Shown: positions 1 to 8,613, counted from the stretch's first letter. The stretch is 64,000 nt of DNA from Mesorhizobium sp. LMG 17147 (GCF_024297145.1 NZ_JANCTC010000002.1:62001-126000); one strand, 5' to 3'. Made by a program: numbers and translations. The notes: generated by a model not told the origin, from the sequence alone.

Positions 1-376
1 GATGCGTCTTTGCCAATTGCATGACGGGCTCGCCGAGGTCCTGCATGCGGCGATGCCGCACGAGGCGGCGGTCGAGCAAACTTTCGTCAACAAGGACGCC
101 GCAGCGACGCTCAAACTCGGCCAGGCACGCGGCATCGCCATGCTGGTGCCGGCGCGTGCCGGCCTTGTCGTTGCCGAATACGCGCCAAACGCCGTCAAGA
201 AGGCGGTGATCGGAGTCGGCCATGGCGACAAGAAGCAGATCCACATGATGGTCAAGGTGCTGATGCCGAAGGCGACTTTCGACAGCGACGACGCCGCCGA
301 TGCGCTGGCCATCGCCATCTGTCATGCACACCACCGGCAGAGCATCGCCTACAGGCTGGCGGCGCTGGTCGGATAA
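1..376 (+). CDS. ruvC: Holliday junction resolvase RuvC, C-terminal part (5' end outside window)
   Basis: This is the last 124 residues of RuvC, the endonuclease that cuts Holliday junctions brought to it by RuvAB. The visible part carries three of the four family acidic residues: Glu25 of the fragment (VEQTFVNK, equivalent to E. coli Glu66) and Asp97 and Asp100 in DAADALAIA (equivalent to Asp138 and Asp141). The frame is open to the window edge, so the first ATG at base 2 is probably internal. It is followed by a toxin-antitoxin pair and then ruvA, so the classical ruvCAB order is kept but interrupted. No frameshift is visible. Identity is secure from the motifs and from ruvA/ruvB downstream. 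Confidence 0.95.
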   Translation, partial: MRLCQLHDGLAEVLHAAMPHEAAVEQTFVNKDAAATLKLGQARGIAMLVPARAGLVVAEYAPNAVKKAVIGVGHGDKKQIHMMVKVLMPKATFDSDDAADALAIAICHAHHRQSIAYRLAALVG

Positions 377-384
377 GTTTGTTC

Positions 385-431
385 TTGACTTGTTCTCAGG
401 CCGGCGATAAGTAATACCGACGAGGTATTAC
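385..431 (+). promoter_or_regulatory. Putative promoter and autoregulatory operator of the first vapBC pair
   Basis: Bases 411-431 form a perfect inverted repeat, GTAATACC-N5-GGTATTAC, ending one base before the antitoxin ATG at 433. The GAGG ribosome-binding sequence (422-425) lies inside it. A possible -35 element TTGACT is at 385-390 with a weak -10 (GATAAG, 406-411) that abuts the repeat. AbrB-fold VapB antitoxins commonly repress their own operon by binding such palindromes, so this is the expected place for an operator. The repeat is seen directly; its function is inference. Confidence 0.55.
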
Positions 432-432
432 C

Positions 433-702
433 ATGCGCGTTACCACCAAGGGGCAAGTGACCATCCCGAAGGAGATCCGGGATCATCTGGGTATCGGCCC
501 TGGTTCGGAGGTGGAGTTCGTTCCCACTGAGGACGGCGCTCGTGTCATTGCGGTCAACGAAAACATGTCGGAGGAGGAAGCCTCGCGCAGATTCAGCCAG
601 ATGCTCGGCCGTATGGCCGGTACGCTGGACCTAGGGGGCATGACGACGGACGAATATATGGAATGGCTGAGGGGCCCGCGTGAAGACCTCGACATTGATT
701 GA
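433..702 (+). CDS. vapB: AbrB/SpoVT-fold antitoxin (VapB type)
   Basis: An 89-residue protein whose first 40 residues match the swapped-hairpin AbrB DNA-binding fold (TTKGQVTIPKEIRDHLGI, then PGSEVEFV). The C-terminal half is charged and likely wraps the toxin (residues about 45-89). Start is ATG 433 with GAGG at 422-425. The downstream PIN toxin begins 23 bases before this gene's stop, the overlapping arrangement usual for VapBC pairs. It should neutralise the toxin and, as a complex, repress the operon through the palindrome at 411-431. It sits between ruvC and ruvA, probably as an insertion into the ruv operon. Confidence 0.85.
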   Translation: MRVTTKGQVTIPKEIRDHLGIGPGSEVEFVPTEDGARVIAVNENMSEEEASRRFSQMLGRMAGTLDLGGMTTDEYMEWLRGPREDLDID

Positions 703-1102
703 CACAAATGTCTTGGTCGACGTTTGGGGTCCTGCCGGACGGGAGAGAATGTGGTCTGCGTCGGCAATTACCGCATGCCGGCGCGACGGCGCGCTTGTCA
801 TCAACACAATCGTCTGGTCCGAGCTCGCGCCGCTGATTGCAACGGAGCAGGCCCTTCGCCAGGCAGCCGACATGCTCAAGATCGAGCGTGAATTCGTGCC
901 GTGGGAAGCAGCCTTCCTTGCCGGTGTCACGCACTCGCGCTATCGCCGCGCCGGCGGCATTCGCGAACGAACCTTGCCGGATTTCTTTATCGGCGCCCAC
1001 GCAGTTGTCGCCGGGCATCGCCTGCTGACGCGCGATGCTGCGCGCTATCGCAGCTACTTCCCGGACCTCGACATCATCTCTCCGGAAACCCACCCGGCAT
1101 GA
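680..1102 (+). CDS. vapC: PIN-domain ribonuclease toxin (VapC type)
   Basis: A 140-residue PIN-domain protein. The conserved acidic residues expected for a metal-dependent VapC nuclease are visible: Asp8 (LIDTNVL), Glu48 (WSELAPL), Asp101 ([10 protein letters not shown]) and Asp119 (TRDAARY). VapC enzymes cut tRNA or rRNA and stop translation when the antitoxin is lost; the target of this one is unknown. The start is GTG 680, inside the antitoxin gene. Its TGA stop (1100-1102) overlaps an ATG at 1099 that begins a duplicated copy of the ruvA start, so toxin and ruvA translation may be linked. All catalytic residues are present, so it looks intact. Confidence 0.85.
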   Translation: MKTSTLIDTNVLVDVWGPAGRERMWSASAITACRRDGALVINTIVWSELAPLIATEQALRQAADMLKIEREFVPWEAAFLAGVTHSRYRRAGGIRERTLPDFFIGAHAVVAGHRLLTRDAARYRSYFPDLDIISPETHPA

Positions 1103-1132
1103 TCGGCAAGCTCAAATGATCGGCAAGCTAAA
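1099..1132 (+). repeat. 17-bp tandem duplication of the ruvA start
   Basis: ATGATCGGCAAGCTCAA at 1099-1115 is followed directly by ATGATCGGCAAGCTAAA at 1116-1132, 16 of 17 bases identical. The second copy is the true ruvA start. The first encodes a hexapeptide (MIGKLK) that stops at TGA 1117-1119, overlapping the ruvA ATG. As 17 is not a multiple of three, the copies are in different frames. The duplication lies exactly at the vapC-ruvA junction. Confidence 0.9.
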
Positions 1133-1736
1133 AGGCACGCTGGACGAGATCGACGAGGATTTCTGCATCGTCGACGTGCATGGCGTCGGCTACGTCGCCT
1201 ATTGCTCGGCGCGTACGCTGGCGGCATTGCCGCAGCCGGGCGAGGCGGTGGTGCTGTTCATCGAGACCTATGTGCGCGAGGACATGCTGCGGCTGTATGG
1301 GTTCCAGTCGGTGCTGGAGCGCGAGTGGTTCCGGCTGTTGATGAACAATGTGCAAGGCGTCGGCGCTAAAGTGGCGCTGGCCATCCTGTCGACGCTGGCG
1401 CCGGCCGATCTCGCCAATGCGATTGCGCTGCGCGATATCGCCATGGTCAGCCGCGCGCCCGGCGTCGGCAAGAAGGTCGCCGAGCGCATCGTCACCGAGT
1501 TGAAGAACAAAGCGCCGGCCTATGCGGGCACCGCCTCCGGCACCATCGGCTTGAAGCAGGAGCTCGGTGAGGGCGTTGCCTCGGCGCCGATCACCGACGC
1601 CGTCTCGGCGCTGGTCAATCTCGGCTATTCGCGCGACACCGCCGCCAATGCAGTCGCAGCGGCGCTGAAGACGGCAGGTGAGGAGGCGGACGCATCGAAG
1701 CTGATCCGCTTCGGGCTGAAGGAGCTCGCACGGTGA
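1116..1736 (+). CDS. ruvA: Holliday junction DNA helicase subunit RuvA
   Basis: A 206-residue RuvA, the tetrameric protein that holds the four-way junction and loads the RuvB motors. It begins [12 protein letters not shown], the usual RuvA start, has the OB-fold N-terminus (about 1-62), helix-hairpin-helix motifs ([11 protein letters not shown] and [12 protein letters not shown], about 75-130), an Ala/Gly-rich linker and the C-terminal RuvB-binding domain (about 158-206). ATG 1116 is chosen over upstream codons of the same frame because it gives the family start. There is no strong ribosome-binding site; translation may depend on ribosomes finishing vapC or the MIGKLK mini-ORF. The stop is followed by 67 bases and a second antitoxin gene. 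Confidence 0.95.
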   Translation: MIGKLKGTLDEIDEDFCIVDVHGVGYVAYCSARTLAALPQPGEAVVLFIETYVREDMLRLYGFQSVLEREWFRLLMNNVQGVGAKVALAILSTLAPADLANAIALRDIAMVSRAPGVGKKVAERIVTELKNKAPAYAGTASGTIGLKQELGEGVASAPITDAVSALVNLGYSRDTAANAVAAALKTAGEEADASKLIRFGLKELAR

Positions 1737-1803
1737 GACGTTGCTGCAAAGTGAAATTCCAACTACTATGTGATCGGTAAGAATTTTCTCCAGGAGTAAG
1801 AAT

Positions 1804-2088
1804 ATGGGCGCATATGCCAGTCTGACCTCCAAGGGACAGCTCACGATTCCAAAGGACGTCCGCGACGCCTTGTCGCTCAAGACGGGCGATACGATCGCCT
1901 GGACGGTCATGCATGGTTACCTGATCGGAACGCCGCGCAACCTCGGATTTGCCGACCTCGCCGGATTCTTGGGAGATCCGCCTGGCGGTCCCGCTACGCT
2001 GGAGGAAATCGACGCCGCTGTGCGGGATGCAGTCGGCCGGCATGTTGTCGGGGATAGATCAAATGACGGACAAGAGGGTCCCGCTTGA
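1804..2088 (+). CDS. vapB: AbrB-fold antitoxin (second VapB type)
   Basis: A 94-residue protein with an AbrB-type DNA-binding N-terminus (SLTSKGQLTIPKDVRDALSL, then GDTIAW). The rest shows little resemblance to the first antitoxin, so the two pairs look independently acquired rather than a recent duplication. Start ATG 1804 has AGGAG at 1792-1796. Its TGA stop overlaps the TTG start of the downstream PIN toxin (TTGA, 2085-2088). No clear palindrome was seen in the 67 bases upstream, unlike the first pair. It should neutralise the adjacent toxin. Confidence 0.82.
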   Translation: MGAYASLTSKGQLTIPKDVRDALSLKTGDTIAWTVMHGYLIGTPRNLGFADLAGFLGDPPGGPATLEEIDAAVRDAVGRHVVGDRSNDGQEGPA

Positions 2089-2489
2089 CGTCGATCGGCA
2101 TCGATACAAACGTTCTGCTTCGCATGGTGCTCAATGATGATCCGGAGCAGCGGGAAAAGGCGCTTGCGTTCGGCAGCGGCCTTAGTGTGGAAATGCCCGG
2201 CTTCGTAAGTTTGGTCGTGCTGGTCGAATTCAGCTGGTCGTTGGCTTCGCGCTACAGGCAGCCAAAGGAACAAGTATTGGCCGCAATCCAGAGGCTGCTC
2301 AAGATCAAGACGCTGGAGTTCGAAGACTTCGATGCCATCGTCATCGCGCTCGAGCGATCGAATTCAGTGCAGGTCGACTTTGCCGACGCGTTGATTGCGG
2401 AACACAATCGAAAATTAGGTTGCTCGCACACGGTCACCTTCGATCAGCGCGCTGCCAAGGCCATTCCCGGTATGGAACTGCTCGCATGA
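2085..2489 (+). CDS. vapC: PIN-domain ribonuclease toxin (second VapC type)
   Basis: A 134-residue PIN protein with Asp7 (GIDTNVL), Glu48 (LVEFSW), Asp98/Asp101 ([11 protein letters not shown]) and Asp120 (TFDQRA) in the expected places, so the nuclease site appears complete. The TTG start at 2085 is supported by GAGGG at 2074-2078 and by the 4-base overlap with the antitoxin stop. Its own stop overlaps the ruvB ATG (ATGA, 2486-2489), the same join as at the vapC-ruvA boundary before duplication. Cellular target unknown. Confidence 0.85.
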   Translation: MTSIGIDTNVLLRMVLNDDPEQREKALAFGSGLSVEMPGFVSLVVLVEFSWSLASRYRQPKEQVLAAIQRLLKIKTLEFEDFDAIVIALERSNSVQVDFADALIAEHNRKLGCSHTVTFDQRAAKAIPGMELLA

Positions 2490-3526
2490 GCCTTTCGCCA
2501 CGCCTCATTGCTCCCGACAGACGCGGCGAGGACGCCGAGCAGACCTTGCGGCCGCAGACGCTCGGCGACTTCGTCGGCCAGGCGGCGGTGCGGGCCAATC
2601 TCAAAGTCTTCATCGAGGCCGCCAAGGGCCGCAGCGAAGCGCTCGACCATGTGCTGTTCGTCGGCCCGCCCGGCCTCGGCAAGACGACGCTGGCGCAGAT
2701 CATGGCGCGCGAGCTCGGCGTCAATTTCCGATCGACCTCGGGTCCGGTCATCGCCAAGGCCGGCGATCTGGCAGCGCTGCTCACCAACCTCGAAGACCGC
2801 GACGTGCTATTCATCGACGAGATCCACCGGCTCAACCCGGCGGTCGAGGAAATCCTCTATCCGGCGATGGAGGACTTCCAGCTCGACCTGATCATCGGCG
2901 AGGGGCCGGCGGCGCGCTCGGTCAAGATCGACCTGGCCCGCTTCACGCTAGTCGCCGCCACCACCCGGCTCGGCCTGTTGACCAACCCGCTGCGCGACCG
3001 TTTCGGCATTCCGGTGCGGCTCAATTTCTACTCGGTCGAGGAACTCGAGCAGATCGTGCGGCGCGGCGCCCGCATCCTTGCCATGCCGCTCGGCGACGAC
3101 GGTGCCTTGGAGATCGCCCGGCGGGCGCGCGGCACGCCGCGCATCGCCGGGCGGCTGTTGCGCCGGGTGCGCGACTTCGCCAGCGTTGCCGGCGACGGTC
3201 ATGTCGACCGCAAAGTCGCCGACGAGGCGCTGACGCGGCTGGAGGTCGACGGGCTCGGCCTCGACGCGCTCGACCGCCGTTATCTGTCGATGATCGCCCG
3301 GAATTTCGGCGGCGGGCCGGTCGGCATCGAGACAATCGCTGCCGGGCTTTCCGAGCCACGCGATGCCATCGAGGACATCATCGAACCCTTTCTGATCCAG
3401 CAAGGCTTCATCATGCGTACCCCGCGCGGCCGCGTGCTGGCGGCCAATGCCTGGCGGCATCTCGGCCTCGACGCGCCGAAGGACCTGGCGCAGCAGCAGA
3501 TCAGCCTGTTCCAGGAAGAGCCCTAA
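2486..3526 (+). CDS. ruvB: Holliday junction branch migration ATPase RuvB
   Basis: A 346-residue AAA+ motor that drives branch migration with RuvA. Walker A (GPPGLGKTT, residues 60-68) and Walker B (LFIDEIHR, about 108-114) are intact; the sensor region AATTRLG and the C-terminal winged-helix DNA-binding domain (ending TPRGRVLA...) follow. ATG 2486 gives the usual MSLSPRLI start and overlaps the stop of the upstream toxin. No good ribosome-binding site is visible, so translation is probably coupled to the toxin gene. Full length for the family. Confidence 0.96.
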   Translation: MSLSPRLIAPDRRGEDAEQTLRPQTLGDFVGQAAVRANLKVFIEAAKGRSEALDHVLFVGPPGLGKTTLAQIMARELGVNFRSTSGPVIAKAGDLAALLTNLEDRDVLFIDEIHRLNPAVEEILYPAMEDFQLDLIIGEGPAARSVKIDLARFTLVAATTRLGLLTNPLRDRFGIPVRLNFYSVEELEQIVRRGARILAMPLGDDGALEIARRARGTPRIAGRLLRRVRDFASVAGDGHVDRKVADEALTRLEVDGLGLDALDRRYLSMIARNFGGGPVGIETIAAGLSEPRDAIEDIIEPFLIQQGFIMRTPRGRVLAANAWRHLGLDAPKDLAQQQISLFQEEP

Positions 3527-3655
3527 GTTCCGCTACTTATGGCTTTGCTGCTGGCAGTTCCCTGGCCCAGCCCTCCGGGCCTTGATCATCGCCGGTCTAT
3601 GCGCAAAACAGGTGGTGTCAAAACAGATGCTCGTCGGGACCAAAAGGACAGCGCA

Positions 3656-4126
3656 ATGGACGATCACGGTGAATCGGCATTGTCCGCCGGGCTTTCCGGC
3701 GCGCTGACGGAATTCGGCCATCGATTGATGGCGCGGGTCTATTATGCAGACACCGATTTTTCCGGCGTCGTCTACCACGCGCGCTATCTCGAATTCTTCG
3801 AGCGCGGCCGTTCCGACTATCTGCGGCTGGCCGGCGTCCACCACACCGAGCTTGCCGACGGCAAGCATGGCGAGAGAATAGTCTGGGTGGTGCGGCGCAT
3901 GGAGATCGACTTCCGCGGTTCGGCCCGCATGGACGACATCCTGACCATCGATACGCGCACCGACGAGATCTCCGGCGCCCGCATCGTCATGGCGCAACAG
4001 TTGAAGCGCGGCAGCGAAGTGCTGGTCGAGGCGCGTGTCGAAGCGGCGATTGTCGGCGAGAACGGGCGGCCGCGGCGCTTTCCCAAGGACTGGATCGCAG
4101 CCTTCATGCCCAGAACGCGCAAATAA
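3656..4126 (+). CDS. ybgC: Tol-Pal-associated acyl-CoA thioesterase YbgC
   Basis: A 156-residue hot-dog-fold (4HBT) thioesterase. The family signature YYADTDFSGVVYHARY (residues 29-44) carries the catalytic Asp, followed by LEFFERGR. YbgC enzymes hydrolyse short- or medium-chain acyl-CoA and are encoded first in tol-pal clusters. Start ATG 3656 has AAGGA at 3644-3648; the frame is open further upstream but those codons lack a ribosome-binding site. It lies 130 bases after ruvB and 294 bases before tolQ. The N-terminal 20 residues are a non-conserved leader. Confidence 0.93.
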   Translation: MDDHGESALSAGLSGALTEFGHRLMARVYYADTDFSGVVYHARYLEFFERGRSDYLRLAGVHHTELADGKHGERIVWVVRRMEIDFRGSARMDDILTIDTRTDEISGARIVMAQQLKRGSEVLVEARVEAAIVGENGRPRRFPKDWIAAFMPRTRK

Positions 4127-4227
4127 GGGCTCAGAGGCGGACGATCCGGAACTCCTGATCGGGCGAGGATCGCCGGGCGGCTCGTCGGGGCGCGGCAATG
4201 CGCCGCGCTGTACGTCATAACCCATCC

Positions 4228-4235
4228 TTAACCAT
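4228..4235 (+). promoter_or_regulatory. Possible CtrA half-site upstream of tolQ
   Basis: TTAACCAT at 4228-4235 resembles a CtrA half-site, and a GTTAAG lies at about 4256-4261, but no full TTAA-N7-TTAA box is present. The 294-base gap 4127-4420 otherwise holds no gene; it must contain the tol operon promoter, which could not be pinned down. One GANTC site (GAATC) also lies in this gap. Confidence 0.25.
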
Positions 4236-4420
4236 AACGGTCCATGAAGGGATTGGTTAAGATTGGGAGAATCCAAGCGCCTTCCTTTCACCAATATTTG
4301 CCCCGAAAAGGCCGCCAACGGTGCATTTGGGGTTATTCCGCAAGCTTAACGCGAACGGACCACAAGGGATGCCCATGGGCCAGCCGCCAGCCACGCCCGG
4401 AAAATCTTTAAGGACGTAAC

Positions 4421-5131
<711 letters not shown>

Positions 5132-5140
5132 GGAACGATC

Positions 5141-5599
5141 ATGGGAATGTCCGTAAGCGCAGGTGGCGGAGGACGTGGCGGGCGCGGCCACAGGCGGCGC
5201 GGCCGCCATCACGCCTTGATATCGGAGATCAACGTCACGCCGATGGTCGACGTGATGCTAGTGCTGCTGATCATCTTCATGGTCGCAGCACCCTTGCTGA
5301 CGGTCGGCGTGCCGATCGACCTGCCGGATACGCAGGCCAAGGCGATGAACGCCGATACGCAGCCTATAACCGTGTCCATCAACCCGGCCGGTCAGATTTA
5401 CCTCCAGGAAACCGAGATCCCTATCGAGGAGCTGGTGGCGAAGCTGCAGGCGATCTCGAAGACGGGCTATGACGAGCGCATTTTCATCAGGGGTGACAAG
5501 GCGACGGATTACGGCACGGCCATGAAGGTGATGGCCCGCATCTCGGCTGCCGGCTACAAGAATATCGGCCTGGTTTCACTGCAGGAACAGGATCAGTAG
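5141..5599 (+). CDS. tolR: Tol-Pal system protein TolR
   Basis: A 152-residue ExbD/TolR protein. A Gly/Arg/His-rich cytoplasmic N-terminus (1-24) precedes one membrane helix (about 34-54) with the key proton-relay Asp37 in NVTPMVDVML, then a periplasmic domain ending with GDKATDYGTAMKVMARISAAG. It pairs with TolQ to energise TolA. tolA starts 7 bases downstream. The Gly/Arg-rich leader is longer than in E. coli TolR. Confidence 0.95.
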   Translation: MGMSVSAGGGGRGGRGHRRRGRHHALISEINVTPMVDVMLVLLIIFMVAAPLLTVGVPIDLPDTQAKAMNADTQPITVSINPAGQIYLQETEIPIEELVAKLQAISKTGYDERIFIRGDKATDYGTAMKVMARISAAGYKNIGLVSLQEQDQ

Positions 5600-5606
5600 A
5601 CGCAAG

Positions 5607-6764
5607 ATGAGGACCGGCCTCACCACATCGGTGATCTTGCATACGGTGGCGATTGCCTTCGGGCTGTTCACCTTGTCCTCGCCGCCCGCGATGCCTGCGT
5701 CCGATGCGGAATCGGTGTCGGTCGAGATCGTGCCGATGGAAGCGACGGCACAGGTCCTGCAAGGAGACAAGAAGTCTGTGATGCACGACAAGCCGGCGCC
5801 GCTGCCGACACAGCGTCCCGACATCGTTCCCGATGCCCAGAAAATCGGCGATAACAGCGTGGACACCGAAAAGCCGCCGACACCTGAGCCCAAGCCCCAG
5901 CCAGTCGACATGACGGCGGCTCCGCCACCCGCGCCGACGCCGGTCGAAAAGCCCAAACCCGAGGACGTGCCGAAGCCGAAGGAAGAGCCGAAGCCTATTC
6001 CCGCCACGGAGGTGGCGCCGGTGCCGCAGCCGAAGGAAGAGGTCAAGCCCGAGCCTGTCAAGCAGACCGAGCCCAAGCCGACGCCGGCCAAGGAGCCGAC
6101 GCCCACGCCACCGCAGGACAAGACCGCCGCGATCGATCCGCAGCCCGAGGTCAAGCCGGATGCCGTCGCCGAGGCGATTGCCAAGCAACCGCCGACCGAG
6201 GAGGCGCAGCTTCCGGACTCGGCGCCGGCGCCCGAGGCCCGGCCGAAGCCGCAGCCGGCCCAGGCCGAAAGCGCCAAGGCGCCCGAGCGCAAGGACGCCG
6301 ACAAGCCGGTCAAGGAAGCCTCATCCAAGCCGAAATCGGACGACAAGCAATTCAACGCCGACGAGATTTCGGCTCTGCTCGACAAGCGGAAGCCGTCCGG
6401 CGGCGGCGCCAAGCGCTCGACCCAGCAAGCATCGCTCGGCGGCGAGAAGGATCAGGGCCAGAAGCTTTCGAAATCGGAGCAGGGGGCATTGGAGGCCCAG
6501 CTTGGTGGTTGCTGGACGCTTCCGGCAGGGCTCGAAGGTTCGGAGAATTTCGTCGTCGTGGTCCGGTTTAATCTGGACGCCTCCGGCAAGCTGGATGGCC
6601 GGCCGAGCGTTGAAAAGTCGAGCGGAAACCGCCCGTTTGACGAAAGTGCAGTGCGCGCGGTTCAGAAATGCGATGTCGCCGGCCTGCAGGTTCCGGCGGG
6701 CAAGCAAGACATCTGGTCCGACGTTCGGGTCACTTTTGACCCCAGGGAGATGCTCGGTCTTTAG
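5607..6764 (+). CDS. tolA: Cell envelope integrity protein TolA
   Basis: A 385-residue TolA: one N-terminal membrane helix (about 5-27, with the conserved Ser-His: TSVILHTVAI), a long Pro/Lys/Glu-rich spacer (about 50-270) and a compact C-terminal domain (about 290-385) with the CWTLPAG start typical of rhizobial TolA/TonB-like domains. TolA spans the periplasm and pulls on TolB-Pal. The spacer is Pro-Lys rich rather than the Ala-Lys helix of enterobacteria, usual for alphaproteobacteria. Part of the tolQRAB operon, 7 bases after tolR and 39 bases before tolB. Confidence 0.93.
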   Translation: MRTGLTTSVILHTVAIAFGLFTLSSPPAMPASDAESVSVEIVPMEATAQVLQGDKKSVMHDKPAPLPTQRPDIVPDAQKIGDNSVDTEKPPTPEPKPQPVDMTAAPPPAPTPVEKPKPEDVPKPKEEPKPIPATEVAPVPQPKEEVKPEPVKQTEPKPTPAKEPTPTPPQDKTAAIDPQPEVKPDAVAEAIAKQPPTEEAQLPDSAPAPEARPKPQPAQAESAKAPERKDADKPVKEASSKPKSDDKQFNADEISALLDKRKPSGGGAKRSTQQASLGGEKDQGQKLSKSEQGALEAQLGGCWTLPAGLEGSENFVVVVRFNLDASGKLDGRPSVEKSSGNRPFDESAVRAVQKCDVAGLQVPAGKQDIWSDVRVTFDPREMLGL

Positions 6765-6803
6765 GCCCGGCACTCACAGAATCAGCGAAAGAAGCGAGAA
6801 GAC

Positions 6804-8114
6804 ATGAAATCCATCCTCAAGCCGCTCCTGACGATCGCAGCGATGGCGCTGGGTATGACTGTTGCTGTCACCCTGCCGGCGCGGGCGCTCGTTGAGCTCA
6901 ACGTCAATAAGGGCAATGTCGAGCCGTTGCCGATCGCCATCACGGACTTCCAGGGAGGCGACGCGCTCGGCGCCGAGATTTCCGGCATCGTCAGTGCCGA
7001 CCTGAAACGCTCCGGCCTGTTCGCGCCGATCGACAAAAGCGCTTTCATTGAAAAGATCTCGAGCCCGGATGCCACGCCGCGCTTCGAAGACTGGAAGGTG
7101 ATCAATGCGCAGGCGCTGGTCACCGGCAGTGTTGGCAAGGAGGCTGACGGCCGCATTCGCGCCCAGTACCGGTTGTGGGACACGTTTGCCGGCCAGCAGA
7201 TGTCGGGCGAGCAGTTCTTCGCCAACGACGCCAATACCAGGCGCGTCGCCCATATCATCGCCGATGCGATCTACGAGCGGCTGACCGGCGAGAAGGGCTA
7301 TTTTGACACGCGCGTCGTCTTCATCGACGAGTCCGGTGCCAAGAATGCGCGCAAGAAGCGGCTTGCCATCATGGACCAGGACGGCGCCAACGTCCGCTAT
7401 CTCTCGAACGGCAAATCGATCGTGCTGACGCCGCGCTTCTCGCCAAACCGGCAGGAAATCACCTACATGTCCTACGAGAGCGGCCAGCCGCGGGTTTACC
7501 TTTTGCAGATCGAGACGGGGCAGCGCGAACTGGTCGGCAATTTCCCCGGCATGACGTTTGCGCCGCGCTTTTCGCCGGACGGCCAGAAGGTGATCATGAG
7601 CCTGCTGCGCGATGACGGCAATTCCAACATCTTCGCCATGGACCTGAGAAGCCGCTCGACGACCAGGCTTACCAACTCGACCGCCATCGACACCTCACCG
7701 TCCTACTCGCCTGACGGCAGCAAGGTGGTGTTCACCTCGGATCGCGGCGGCCGCGCGCAGATCTATGTGATGGGCGCCGACGGCTCGGGCCAGACCCGCA
7801 TCTCGTTCGGCGACGGCGTCTATTCGACGCCGGTGTGGTCGCCGCGCGGCGATCTCATCGCCTTCACCAAGCAGACCGGCGGCGAATTCCAGATCGGCGT
7901 CATGCGCACCGACGGTTCGGGTGAGCGCATCCTGTCTACCGGCTTTCAGCAGGAAGGGCCGACCTGGGCACCCAACGGCCGGGTGCTGATGTTCTTCCGT
8001 GATTCCAATGGCGGACCAAAACTTGTTTCGGTCGATCTCACCGGCCGCAACGAACAGCCGATCCCGACGGCGAACTTCGCCTCGGATCCGGCCTGGTCGC
8101 CGCTGCTGGAATAG
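6804..8114 (+). CDS. tolB: Tol-Pal system periplasmic protein TolB
   Basis: A 436-residue periplasmic protein. A signal peptide ends near residue 29 (LPARA). The N-terminal domain (about 30-160, VLVTGSV-like region) is followed by a six-bladed beta-propeller with repeated WD40-like motifs ([49 protein letters not shown]). TolB binds Pal and is released by TolA. It is the last gene of the tight tolQRAB block; pal follows about 690 bases later, after the repeat-flanked cassette at 8124-8613. Confidence 0.96.
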   Translation: MKSILKPLLTIAAMALGMTVAVTLPARALVELNVNKGNVEPLPIAITDFQGGDALGAEISGIVSADLKRSGLFAPIDKSAFIEKISSPDATPRFEDWKVINAQALVTGSVGKEADGRIRAQYRLWDTFAGQQMSGEQFFANDANTRRVAHIIADAIYERLTGEKGYFDTRVVFIDESGAKNARKKRLAIMDQDGANVRYLSNGKSIVLTPRFSPNRQEITYMSYESGQPRVYLLQIETGQRELVGNFPGMTFAPRFSPDGQKVIMSLLRDDGNSNIFAMDLRSRSTTRLTNSTAIDTSPSYSPDGSKVVFTSDRGGRAQIYVMGADGSGQTRISFGDGVYSTPVWSPRGDLIAFTKQTGGEFQIGVMRTDGSGERILSTGFQQEGPTWAPNGRVLMFFRDSNGGPKLVSVDLTGRNEQPIPTANFASDPAWSPLLE

Positions 8115-8123
8115 GCGGGGAGA

Positions 8124-8203
8124 GGAATTGAGGAAATGAGGAATTGAAGAACTGACGAACTGACGAGTTGAAGAACTGAAGAGTTGAAGAACTGAAGAAT
8201 GGA
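8124..8203 (+). repeat. Tandem array of a purine-rich octamer, about 10 copies
   Basis: Ten consecutive 8-bp units run from 8124 to 8203: GGAATTGA, GGAAATGA, GGAATTGA, AGAACTGA, CGAACTGA, CGAGTTGA, AGAACTGA, AGAGTTGA, AGAACTGA, AGAATGGA. The consensus is NGARNTGA. The start codon of the downstream four-helix-bundle gene (ATG 8199) lies in the last unit. An inverted array of the same octamer occurs after that gene at 8582-8613, so the gene is enclosed by complementary repeats. Confidence 0.9.
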
Positions 8204-8577
8204 GAAGGCAGGGGTCTACGTCGAGCACGCGAGGGATTTAGAAGTCTATAAGCGTGCCTATGCGGTTTCCCTTGGGGTACACAGAGCCACGCTTGCCATT
8301 TCCGAAAATGGAGCAATACGCGCTCGCGGATCAACTACGTCGTTCCAGCAAGGCGATCTGCGCCAATTTGGCCGAAGGCTTTGCCAAACAGACCCACTCC
8401 AAGCCCGAATTCGCACGGTTCACTTCGATGGCCATAGGATCGTGCAGTGAAGTGGAGACCTGGATTTCGTATGCGTTCGACCTCGAGTACATCACACAGG
8501 CGCAACGCGACGATTGGTTGCAATCCTATGCCCGCATCTATGGAATGCGGGTCAATCTCAGAGAGAAGCTGAGGTGA
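8199..8577 (+). pseudogene. S23-type four-helix-bundle protein, frameshifted
   Basis: Two overlapping frames together encode one protein of the four-helix-bundle family first known from intervening sequences of 23S rRNA genes. The N-terminal part (from ATG 8199, ARDLEVYKRAYAVSLGVHR) is in one frame. The rest (LPFPKMEQYALADQLRRSSK, then ANLAEGFAKQTHSKPEFARF to the stop at 8575-8577) is in the +1 frame. The switch falls near base 8298, where one extra base would explain the break; no classic slippery heptamer is seen, so a mutation or sequencing error is more likely than programmed frameshifting. Nothing is known of the molecular role of stand-alone members. It lies between tolB and pal inside inverted octamer arrays, suggesting a mobile or inserted cassette. 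Confidence 0.75.
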
Positions 8578-8581
8578 TCTC

Positions 8582-8613
8582 TTCCTCAATTCCTCAATTC
8601 CTCAACTCCTCAA
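8582..8613 (-). repeat. Inverted octamer array downstream of the four-helix-bundle gene
   Basis: Four 8-bp units, TTCCTCAA three times and CTCCTCAA once (8582-8613), followed by a partial unit TTCC. The reverse complement is TTGAGGAA, the same repeat (in rotated phase) as the upstream array at 8124-8203 on the opposite strand. A transcript could pair the two arrays and bring the ends of the cassette together. Confidence 0.88.

Noticed and set aside
5487..6412. Glycine/serine- or arginine/leucine-rich frames opposite tolA
   Set aside because: Shadows of the Pro/Lys-rich tolA spacer, with no start or family support.
8124..8203. Possible CRISPR array (regular 8-bp repeats)
   Set aside because: Repeats are head to tail without spacers and no cas genes are present; it is a tandem microsatellite.
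8199..8577. Programmed frameshift in the four-helix-bundle gene
   Set aside because: No slippery heptamer or downstream structure was found by eye at the switch; mutation or sequence error is more likely.
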